Below, piece by piece: positions 16,995 to 24,343 of a stretch of DNA of 64,000 bases; position 1 is the first letter of the stretch; the number at the start of each line of letters is the position of its first letter. Position numbers and translations under genes: made by a program. Under the pieces are notes generated by a model. It did no database searches and was not told the origin of the DNA. It saw nothing but the letters and a program-made list of their open reading frames with translations. The stretch lies in NCBI RefSeq assembly GCF_039680535.1, contig NZ_JBDKSS010000034.1:4107-68106 (forward strand), given 5' to 3'. The stretch is from Parvibaculum sp039680535. GTDB lineage: Bacteria; Pseudomonadota; Alphaproteobacteria; Parvibaculales; Parvibaculaceae.

Positions 16995-18557
16995 ATGACT
17001 GCAAATCCGAATTCGCCAGGGGCTGGCGACATTTCCGAAGATGTCAAAATTCTGCACGACATGGGCTACGCCCAGGAGTTGAGCCGCTCGATGGGCGCCT
17101 TCTCCAACTTCGCCATTTCCTTCTCGATCATCTGCATCCTGTCTGGCGGCATCAACTCGCTGGCCCAGGCGACATCCGGTGCCGGCGGTTTCGGCATTGG
17201 CGTAGGCTGGCCGCTCGGCTGCGCGATCTCGGGCGTCTTCGCCCTCGCCATGGCTCAGATCAGCTCTGCCTATCCGACGGCTGGCGGCCTCTATCACTGG
17301 GGTTCGCTGCTCGGCAACCGCTTCACCGGCTGGCTGACGGCCTGGTTCAACCTGCTCGGCCTCATCACGGTTCTCGGCGCCATCAATGCCGGTACCTGGA
17401 CCTTCTTCGTCGGCGCCTTTCCGGGCCTCGGCATTGAAAACAATCTCACCAACCAGATGATCTTCCTCGCGATCATCACGGGCGGCATGGCGCTCATCAA
17501 TCACTACGGCATCAAGCTCACCGCGATGCTGACCGACTTCTCGGGCTATCTCATCTTCGCAACGGCGATTGCCCTTACGGTGGTTTGCTTCGTCTTTGCC
17601 GAGACCTGGGATTTCGCCCGCCTCTTCACCTTCCACAACTATTCGGGCGATGTTGGCGGCGGCGTCTGGCCGCAGGTCTCCAACAACTGGGTCTTCCTGC
17701 TCGGCCTGCTGCTTCCGATCTATACCATCACCGGCTATGACGCCTCGGCGCACACGTCGGAAGAGACCGTGAAAGCCGCCCACGCTGTGCCGCGCGGCAT
17801 GGTCCGATCGGTCATCTGGTCAGCGGTCTTCGGCTACATCATGCTCTGCTCCTTCGTGCTGCTCATTCCGAACATGGACGAGGCGGCGAAGCAGGGCTGG
17901 AACGTGTTCTTCTGGGCGATGGACGCCCGCGTTCCCGGCGGCCTCAAGGAAGTTCTCTATATCGCGATCTTCATCTCGCAGCTTCTTTGCGGCCTCGCGA
18001 CGGTCACCTCCGCTTCGCGCATGATCTTCGCCTTCTCGCGCGACGGCGGCCTGCCCTTCTCGAAGATTCTTTCGAAGGTTTCGCCGAAGCGCCGGACGCC
18101 GGTGGCGGCGATCTGGACCGGTGCGACGCTCGCCGTGCTCTTCGTCTGGGGCTCGTCGCTCGTCTCCATCGCCGGAACCTCGGCCTATGCGATCGTCGTG
18201 TCCTGCACCGTCATCTTCCTCTTCTTCTCCTTCGCGATCCCGATCACGCTCGGTCTCTTCGCCTATGGCACGTCGAAGTGGCCGAAAATGGGCCCGTGGA
18301 ACATCGGCCGCGGCGCCTACTCCCTGGTGGCATTGCTCTCCGTCGCGTCGATCATCCTGATCTTCGTCATCGGCGTGCAGCCGCCGAACGACTGGGCGCT
18401 CAAAATCACGGTCGGTTTCCTGGTCGTGACCGCGATCATCTGGGTTCTGTTCGAGAGCCGGCGTTTCCAGGGTCCGCCCACGGGCGAACTCGCAGCCGAA
18501 CGTCTCGCCAACATCAAGGCGGCTGAAGCCGCTGTCGGCGAGACCACGAAAGTCTGA
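16995..18557 (+). CDS. APC superfamily amino acid/amine permease
   Basis: A 520-residue inner-membrane transporter with about 12 hydrophobic helices. The N-terminus LHDMGYAQELSRSMG followed by FSNFAISFSII is characteristic of the amino acid-choline branch of the APC superfamily, which includes fungal choline/ethanolamine and GABA permeases. TSGAGGFGIGVGWP and the GGLYHWGSLLG segment belong to the substrate-binding first helices. It heads a same-strand cluster with a GS-like ligase, ALDH and Fe-ADH, so it likely imports the amine substrate of that pathway. Confidence 0.85.
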   Translation: MTANPNSPGAGDISEDVKILHDMGYAQELSRSMGAFSNFAISFSIICILSGGINSLAQATSGAGGFGIGVGWPLGCAISGVFALAMAQISSAYPTAGGLYHWGSLLGNRFTGWLTAWFNLLGLITVLGAINAGTWTFFVGAFPGLGIENNLTNQMIFLAIITGGMALINHYGIKLTAMLTDFSGYLIFATAIALTVVCFVFAETWDFARLFTFHNYSGDVGGGVWPQVSNNWVFLLGLLLPIYTITGYDASAHTSEETVKAAHAVPRGMVRSVIWSAVFGYIMLCSFVLLIPNMDEAAKQGWNVFFWAMDARVPGGLKEVLYIAIFISQLLCGLATVTSASRMIFAFSRDGGLPFSKILSKVSPKRRTPVAAIWTGATLAVLFVWGSSLVSIAGTSAYAIVVSCTVIFLFFSFAIPITLGLFAYGTSKWPKMGPWNIGRGAYSLVALLSVASIILIFVIGVQPPNDWALKITVGFLVVTAIIWVLFESRRFQGPPTGELAAERLANIKAAEAAVGETTKV

Positions 18558-18582
18558 CGTTCCAGATTCCAGCCGCATGAGA

Positions 18583-18611
18583 GGGCGTCAGGTCGCAATG
18601 GCCTGACGCCC
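18583..18611 (+). terminator. Hairpin between permease and GS-like gene
   Basis: Perfect ten-base stem (GGGCGTCAGG with CCTGACGCCC) and nine-base loop, followed by TTGGCGG. There is no T run, so it is more likely an mRNA-stabilising or attenuating hairpin than a full terminator. Confidence 0.5.
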
Positions 18612-18666
18612 TTGGCGGTTCAAGCGGGGCAACCCTCGCGAGACAAGATCAATGGAGTTACTCCGA

Positions 18667-20046
18667 ATGCCACAACCTTCTCTAGGCAAGCTCACTCTCG
18701 ATCAACTGTCAGATCTCGTCAGCACCGGCGACATCGACACCGTCGTCATGGCGATGCCCGACATGCAAGGCCGCCTCGTCGGCAAGCGCATGCAGGCGGG
18801 ATATTTTCTCGACACCGCCGTGCATGAGACGCATGCCTGCAACTACCTGCTGACCGTCGATACGGACATGGAGCCCGTGCCGGGCTACAAGGCCGCGAGC
18901 TGGGCGCAGGGCTATGGCGATTTCGTGATGAAGCCCGATCTCGGCACGCTGCGCCGCATCCCATGGCTTCCGGGCACCGCCATCGTCATTTGCGACACGC
19001 TCGACCATCACGGCGAGGACGTTCCGCATGCGCCGCGCGCAATCCTGAAGAAGCAGCTGAAGCGTCTCGTCAAGGCGAAGATGAGCGCGATGACGGCCTC
19101 CGAGCTTGAATTCTACCTCTTCGATGAGACCTACGAGACCGCGCACGAAAAGCACTACAAGGGCCTCAAGACCGCGAACTGGTACATCGAGGACTACCAC
19201 ATCCTCGGCACGACCAAGGAAGAAGGGATGATGCGCGCGATCCGCAACGGACTCGAAGGCGCAGGCATTCCGGTCGAAAACTCCAAGGGCGAATGGGGCC
19301 CCGGTCAGGAGGAAATCAATATCCGCTATGCCGAGGCGCTGGAAATGGCCGACCGGCATACGATCCTGAAGAACGGCATCAAGGAGATTGCCCATCTCCA
19401 CGGCAAGGCCATCACCTTCATGGCGAAGTGGAACTACGCGCAGGCCGGCTCCTCCTGCCACATCCACATTTCGCTCTGGGACGACAAGGTGAAGAAGGCG
19501 CTCTTCCATGATGACAAGAGCAAGCTCCACGGCCTTTCGGATATCGGCCAGCAATTTCTTGCGGGCCAGCTCGCCCATGCGCGCGAGCTTACCTATTTCC
19601 TCGCGCCCAACATCAACTCCTACAAGCGCTTCGTGAACGGCACCTTCGCGCCGACCAATGTCGTCTGGTCGAACGACAACCGCACGGCGGGCTTCCGCCT
19701 CTGCGGGCACGGCAAGAGCCTGCGTGTCGAATGCCGCATCGGCGGCGCCGACCTAAACCCCTATCTTGCCTTTGCGGGCCTGATCGCGGGCGGTCTCGAC
19801 GGCATCGAAAAGAAGATGAAGCTCGAACCGGAATTCTCCGGCGACGCCTATGTCGGCGAAGGCATTCCTTCGCTGCCGAAAAGTCTTCGTGACGCGCTGA
19901 CCGAGCTTGAAAACTCGGCTACTCTCCGCGCCGCACTGGGCGACGAAGTTGTCGAACACTATCTCCATACCGGCCGCTGGGAGCAGTTCGAATATGACCG
20001 CCGGGTCACAGATTGGGAAATCATGAGAGGTTTCGAGCGCGGATAA
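18667..20046 (+). CDS. Glutamine synthetase-like gamma-glutamyl-amine ligase
   Basis: A 459-residue glutamine-synthetase-fold ligase. The active-site blocks are present: SELEFYLF (E146, E148), GQEE (213-216), CHIHIS (H265, H267), NSYKRF, NDNRTAGFR and RVECR (E355). The DGSS ammonium-site motif of true GlnA is missing; the matching region reads GYKAASWAQGYGDF, as in PuuA-like enzymes that gamma-glutamylate amines. With the permease, ALDH and ADH neighbours, an alkylamine or amino alcohol is the likely acceptor. The ATG at 18667 is chosen because GGAG lies nine bases upstream; another ATG five codons earlier lacks one. Confidence 0.85.
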   Translation: MPQPSLGKLTLDQLSDLVSTGDIDTVVMAMPDMQGRLVGKRMQAGYFLDTAVHETHACNYLLTVDTDMEPVPGYKAASWAQGYGDFVMKPDLGTLRRIPWLPGTAIVICDTLDHHGEDVPHAPRAILKKQLKRLVKAKMSAMTASELEFYLFDETYETAHEKHYKGLKTANWYIEDYHILGTTKEEGMMRAIRNGLEGAGIPVENSKGEWGPGQEEINIRYAEALEMADRHTILKNGIKEIAHLHGKAITFMAKWNYAQAGSSCHIHISLWDDKVKKALFHDDKSKLHGLSDIGQQFLAGQLAHARELTYFLAPNINSYKRFVNGTFAPTNVVWSNDNRTAGFRLCGHGKSLRVECRIGGADLNPYLAFAGLIAGGLDGIEKKMKLEPEFSGDAYVGEGIPSLPKSLRDALTELENSATLRAALGDEVVEHYLHTGRWEQFEYDRRVTDWEIMRGFERG

Positions 20047-21440
20047 TGGCTGAAACACTGAAGGTAATTTCTCCCGTCGACGGGAGTGTCTATGTCGAGC
20101 GGCCTCTCGCCACATGGGCGGAGGTCGATGAGGCCCTGTCCGAGGCCAAGCGCGCCCAGGCGGCGTGGAAGCTCGTGCCTATCGCCGAACGCGCCGCACT
20201 CGCGCTTCGCTTCGTCGAAGCCTTCACCGCGATGAAGGATGAGGTCGTGCCTGAACTCGCCTGGCAGATGGGCCGCCCCATCGCCTATGGCGCCGGCGAA
20301 GTGCGCGGCTTCGAGGAGCGCGCGCGCTACATGGTCGGCATCGCAGCCGATGCGCTGGCCGATATCGATGTCGGCCCGAAGGAAGGCTTTCATCGCTGGA
20401 TCAGGCGCGATCCGCTCGGCGTCGTGCTGGCGGTCGCCGCGTGGAACTATCCCTATCTCATCTCGGTCAATGTCGTCGTTCCGGCCATCATGGCGGGCAA
20501 CGCCGTCATCCTGAAGCATTCGGGCCAGACGCCGCTCTGTGCCGAACGCTTTGCTGAAGCCTTCGAAAAGGCGGGCGCGCCGGATGGCCTATTCCAGGCG
20601 ATCCATATGAGCCATGAAATGACGGAGAAGACGATCGGCGATCCTCGCGTCGATTACGTCGCCTTCACGGGCTCCGTCTCCGGCGGACATGCCGTGGTGA
20701 AGGCAGCCTCGGGCCGCTTCATCAATGTCGGCCTCGAACTCGGCGGCAAGGACCCGGCCTATGTCCGCCCCGACGCCAACCTGCCCTTCGCGGTCGAGAA
20801 CCTCGTCGATGGCGCCTTCTTCAACTCGGGCCAGTCCTGCTGCGGCAAGGAACGGATCTATGTGCATGAAGCCGTCTATGACGAATTCGTCGAAGGCTTC
20901 GTGGACCTGACGAAGAAATACAAACTCGGCAGCCCGCTCGATTCTTCAACCACGCTCGGGCCTATGGTCCGGTCTTCCGCCGCGGCATTCGTCCGTGGAC
21001 AGATCGAAAGCGCGGTGCGCGGCGGCGCAAAAGCGCTGATCGATGAAAAACTCTTCCCGGCGTCGAAGGCGGGCACGCCCTATCTCGCGCCGCAGGTTCT
21101 CGTCGATGTGAACCACCAGATGGAAGTGATGCGCGAGGAGAGCTTCGGCCCCGTCATCGGCATCATGAAGGTGCGTTCGGACGATGAAGCCGTCCAGCTC
21201 ATGAACGACAGCCCCTATGGGCTCACCGCCTCGGTCTGGACGGAAGACGAAGACGCCGCCATCGCCATTGGCGAAAAGATCGAGACCGGCACCTATTTCC
21301 AGAACCGTTGCGACTATCTCGACCCCGCCCTTCCCTGGACCGGCGTCAAGGACACGGGGCGCGGCGCGACACTCTCACGCGTCGGCTATGAATTCCTGAC
21401 GCGGCCGAAAAGCTATCACCTGCGGACAAAAACGAAATGA
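20046..21440 (+). CDS. NAD(P)-dependent aldehyde dehydrogenase
   Basis: A 464-residue ALDH that oxidises an aldehyde to the acid. The catalytic machinery is visible: N134 (AWNYP), E231 (LELGGKDP) and C265 in GQSCCGKER, next to a second cysteine. The substrate entry region near the C-terminus (FQNRCDYLDPALPWTGVKDTG) has the usual ALDH closing motif. The start ATG shares one base with the GS-like stop codon, and the gene overlaps the ADH by four bases. In context it probably oxidises the gamma-glutamylated aldehyde made by the neighbouring alcohol dehydrogenase. Confidence 0.92.
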   Translation: MAETLKVISPVDGSVYVERPLATWAEVDEALSEAKRAQAAWKLVPIAERAALALRFVEAFTAMKDEVVPELAWQMGRPIAYGAGEVRGFEERARYMVGIAADALADIDVGPKEGFHRWIRRDPLGVVLAVAAWNYPYLISVNVVVPAIMAGNAVILKHSGQTPLCAERFAEAFEKAGAPDGLFQAIHMSHEMTEKTIGDPRVDYVAFTGSVSGGHAVVKAASGRFINVGLELGGKDPAYVRPDANLPFAVENLVDGAFFNSGQSCCGKERIYVHEAVYDEFVEGFVDLTKKYKLGSPLDSSTTLGPMVRSSAAAFVRGQIESAVRGGAKALIDEKLFPASKAGTPYLAPQVLVDVNHQMEVMREESFGPVIGIMKVRSDDEAVQLMNDSPYGLTASVWTEDEDAAIAIGEKIETGTYFQNRCDYLDPALPWTGVKDTGRGATLSRVGYEFLTRPKSYHLRTKTK

Positions 21441-22615
21441 TCGACAAGTACCCCTCTCTCTCGGCCAACTGGAACTATCCGACCAAGGTTCGCTTCGGAC
21501 CGGGACGCATCAAGGAACTGGCGGAGGCCTGCCGCGCCGCGGGCATCTCGCGTCCGCTGCTCGTCACCGATCCCGGGCTGAAGCCGATGCATATGATGCT
21601 CGATGCCATCGGCTCGCTTGAACAGAGCGGCCTGCCGAGCGCGCTTTTCGCGGACGTGCACCCCAACCCCATCGGCGCCGATGTCGAGGCAGGCCTCAAG
21701 GTCTTCCGCGGCGGCAAGCATGACGGCGTGATCGTCTTCGGCGGCGGCAGCGCCATGGATGCGGGCAAGGCCATCGCCTTCATGTCCGGCCAGACGCGTC
21801 CCATGTGGGACTATGAAGACCGTGAGGACTGGTGGACCCGCGCCGACGCGAAGGGCATCGCGCCCATCGTCGCCGTGCCGACCACCGCCGGCACGGGCTC
21901 GGAAGTCGGCCGCGCCGCCGTCATCACCGACGAGCGCGACCACACGAAGAAGATCATCTTCCATCCGAAGATGCAGCCCGTCGAAGTGATCGCGGACCCG
22001 GAGCTCACCGTCGGCCTCCCCGCCCACATCACGGCGGCGACGGGCATGGACGCGCTCTCCCACAATCTTGAAGCCTATTGCTCGCCCTTCTGGCATCCGA
22101 TGGCGCAAGGCATCGCGCTCGAAGGCATGCGGCTGGTGAAGGACTGGCTCCCCGCCGCCGTCAAGCAGGGTAGCAATATCGAGGCGCGCTCCTACATGCT
22201 CGCCGCATCCTCCATGGGCGCGACGGCGTTCCAGAAGGGCCTCGGCGCCATGCATTCGATGAGCCATCCCTGCTCGTCGCTGCGCGGCACGCATCACGGC
22301 CTCACCAATGCGGTCGTCATGCCCTATGTGCTCGTTCACAACAAATCCGCGATCGAGGAAAAGCTCGCCGCGGCTGCGCGCTACATGGGCCTGAAGGACC
22401 AGAGCTTCAACGGCTATGTGGATTGGGTGCTCGCCATCCGCGAGGAGATCGGCATTCCGCACACGCTGAAGGAAATCGGCGTCGATCTCGACGCGATCCC
22501 CGAGGCCGCGCCCATGGCGCTTGAAGATCCGTCGACCGGCGGCAACCCGCTGCCCATGACCGTCGGCGACTATGAGAAGCTCTATCGCAACGCGATCGAG
22601 GGACGCCTCGTCTGA
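21437..22615 (+). CDS. Iron-containing (group III) alcohol dehydrogenase
   Basis: A 392-residue metal-dependent alcohol dehydrogenase. NAD binding uses GGGSAMDAGKA (102-112) and PTTAGTGSE (148-156). The metal ligands match the FucO pattern: D205, H209, H273 and H287 (in HGLTNAVV). It ends the permease-GS-ALDH-ADH cluster and overlaps ALDH by four bases, which argues for coupled translation. An alcohol dehydrogenase, rather than the FAD oxidase of the putrescine Puu pathway, suggests that the amine being degraded carries a hydroxyl. Confidence 0.92.
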   Translation: MIDKYPSLSANWNYPTKVRFGPGRIKELAEACRAAGISRPLLVTDPGLKPMHMMLDAIGSLEQSGLPSALFADVHPNPIGADVEAGLKVFRGGKHDGVIVFGGGSAMDAGKAIAFMSGQTRPMWDYEDREDWWTRADAKGIAPIVAVPTTAGTGSEVGRAAVITDERDHTKKIIFHPKMQPVEVIADPELTVGLPAHITAATGMDALSHNLEAYCSPFWHPMAQGIALEGMRLVKDWLPAAVKQGSNIEARSYMLAASSMGATAFQKGLGAMHSMSHPCSSLRGTHHGLTNAVVMPYVLVHNKSAIEEKLAAAARYMGLKDQSFNGYVDWVLAIREEIGIPHTLKEIGVDLDAIPEAAPMALEDPSTGGNPLPMTVGDYEKLYRNAIEGRLV

Positions 22616-22618
22616 AGA

Positions 22619-22957
22619 CTACTCGGGATGGCCCGGCACCCATGCGCCATTGGCGTCGTGGTGGCCGGGCACCCATCCTTGCGATTTCTGCCCCGGCTCG
22701 GCGGGCGCGTGAACCGGCCCCGTACTCTCATATGTCGGCACGTATCCCTGTTTGCTCTGATGCCCCGGCACAATGCGGCTCGGAGGCTCGACAGCGGGCG
22801 CCTTTTGCTGCGGCGGTTTCGGCTGCGTCGAAATGACCGGGGGCGTCGCAGGCCTCGCCGGCTCCCACGGAAATTGGCCTGCATATAGTGGCGTCACGGC
22901 GCCAAAAAGCGCGAAAACAGCTGCAATCGCTTGAATCCGGATACGCATGGCACGCAT
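22619..22957 (-). CDS. Small secreted Pro-rich protein with WVPGH repeats
   Basis: A 112-residue exported protein. A signal peptide (MRAMRIRIQAIAAVFALFG, cleavage after LYAG) is followed by a Pro/Gln/Lys-rich segment and a C-terminal pair of short repeats, GWVPGHHDANG and AWVPGHPE, resembling the Trp/Gly/His 'YXWXPGH' repeats of small periplasmic proteins. No enzyme motif is visible. The start at 22957 has GGAGG eight bases upstream; the frame opens 14 codons earlier. It is convergent with the Fe-ADH (three bases apart) and divergent from panC. Confidence 0.65.
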   Translation of the reverse strand: MRAMRIRIQAIAAVFALFGAVTPLYAGQFPWEPARPATPPVISTQPKPPQQKAPAVEPPSRIVPGHQSKQGYVPTYESTGPVHAPAEPGQKSQGWVPGHHDANGAWVPGHPE

Positions 22958-23045
22958 GTGGGAAGCCTCCTCGCGCTTCGCCAGCCTCGTTGAGGACACT
23001 AGCTCAATCGTTTAAGGTCCGCCCGGATTTCCCGGAGAAGCGACC

Positions 23046-23912
23046 ATGACCATCGACACGACCAGCTATGCCATCCCCGTCGCGCGCAGCGTCGCGAGCC
23101 TTCGCGCCGTCATTGCGGACTGGCGCAAGCAAGGACTGAAGGTCGGCCTCGTCCCGACCATGGGCGCGCTTCACTCCGGCCACCTTTCGCTCGTCGATCT
23201 CGCCAAAACGAAAGTCGATCGCGTCGTTGTCTCCATCTTCGTCAACCCGACGCAATTTGCGCCGAATGAGGATTTCGGCGCCTATCCTCGCACCGAAGCC
23301 GCCGATGCGGAAGAGCTCGCGGGACATGGCGACCTCATCTTCGCGCCCACGCCGGAGGAAATGTATCACCCCGGCTTCTCGACCACGGTTTCCGTCGCGG
23401 GCGTTTCCGCGCCGCTCGAAGGCCAGTTCCGCCCGACGCATTTCGCGGGCGTCGCCACCGTCGTCGCGAAGCTGCTCATTCAGGCGCTCCCCGACCTCGC
23501 CTGCTTCGGCGAGAAAGACTGGCAGCAGCTCGCCGTCATCCGCCGCATGGTCGAAGACCTCGACATTCCGGTCGAAATTCTCGGCGGCGCGATCCTTCGC
23601 GAAGCGGACGGCCTCGCCATGTCGTCGCGCAACGTCTATCTCTCGGAAGGCGAGCGGAGGGCGGCGGGCCAGTTGAACGTGGTCCTGCGCGAGACGGCGG
23701 CAAAGGTTGCCGGCGGCGCCATCATCGCCGATGCGACGCGGGAAGGCGCAGACCGCATCCGCGCCCTCGGCTTCGATCATGTGGATTATCTGGAAGTGCG
23801 CGACGCCGCATCGCTGGAGATTTTCCCGTCGGGCCATCCGACCGCGCCTGCGCGCATTCTCATCGCGGCGAAGATCGGCCGCACGCGCCTCATCGACAAT
23901 ATGCCGGTCTAG
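23046..23912 (+). CDS. panC: Pantothenate synthetase
   Basis: Condenses pantoate and beta-alanine with ATP to make pantothenate, the precursor of coenzyme A. The 288-residue protein shows the nucleotidyltransferase signature PTMGALHSGH (HxGH at 43-46), FVNPTQF, the pantoate-binding FGEKDWQQL and the KMSKS-equivalent MSSRN. No panB is adjacent. The stop codon shares the bases CTAG with the convergent DUF1489 gene. A ribosome site (CGGAGAAG) precedes the ATG. Confidence 0.95.
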   Translation: MTIDTTSYAIPVARSVASLRAVIADWRKQGLKVGLVPTMGALHSGHLSLVDLAKTKVDRVVVSIFVNPTQFAPNEDFGAYPRTEAADAEELAGHGDLIFAPTPEEMYHPGFSTTVSVAGVSAPLEGQFRPTHFAGVATVVAKLLIQALPDLACFGEKDWQQLAVIRRMVEDLDIPVEILGGAILREADGLAMSSRNVYLSEGERRAAGQLNVVLRETAAKVAGGAIIADATREGADRIRALGFDHVDYLEVRDAASLEIFPSGHPTAPARILIAAKIGRTRLIDNMPV

Positions 23913-24343
23913 AGCAGCCCCAGCTCTTCAAGCTCGCGGCGCATGTCTTCCGGCATGTCGTCGACCTCGTCCACGCCCTTCACATCCTCGGGCGCATCTT
24001 TAGGATCGAGATAGCGCCAGCCCTGAAACGGGCGGCGCTCGCGGCGGCGCACCAGCACGATTTCAGGATCGAGCACAAGCCGGCAACGCTTGATGCCCTC
24101 GCCATCGACGAAAGGCTCGATGTCGACGATCCGCTGGCGGCAGCGAATGATGCCCTTCATCACCCAATAGAGCGAACCGCCGTCGAGAATCTCGGCTGCC
24201 CGTGTCGGCACCATGCGCGTGACATGGGCGAGCACCGGCTTTTCCTTGCGCTTGCGCTTTTCGGCCAGCCGCGCGTTCTGCCAGTTTTGCAGATCCTCGA
24301 CGTCGTCCGCGCCGACACAGAGCTTGATGAGATGAAGCGTCAC
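23909..24343 (-). CDS. DUF1489 family protein
   Basis: A 144-residue soluble protein of the alphaproteobacterial DUF1489 family, which has no known function. Visible features are a Lys/Arg-rich helix (around 26-35), the aromatic GGSLYWVMKG, ICR-like IIRCRQRI and the YLDPKDAP segment, then an acidic helical C-terminus. It lies at the 3' end of the mcc unit: its start overlaps the mccA stop by four bases, so it is probably co-transcribed with mccA. That link to the carboxylase is suggestive only. Confidence 0.8.
   Translation of the reverse strand: MTLHLIKLCVGADDVEDLQNWQNARLAEKRKRKEKPVLAHVTRMVPTRAAEILDGGSLYWVMKGIIRCRQRIVDIEPFVDGEGIKRCRLVLDPEIVLVRRRERRPFQGWRYLDPKDAPEDVKGVDEVDDMPEDMRRELEELGLL

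Noticed and set aside
18667..20046. Annotation as ordinary glutamine synthetase (glnA)
   Set aside because: The ammonium-site motif is missing and the gene is embedded with an amine permease, ALDH and ADH; glnB is not adjacent.
22990..23012. Candidate panC promoter (TTGAGG-17-TAAGGT)
   Set aside because: Spacing is acceptable, but both boxes match consensus poorly (four of six each), so it was left out of the features.
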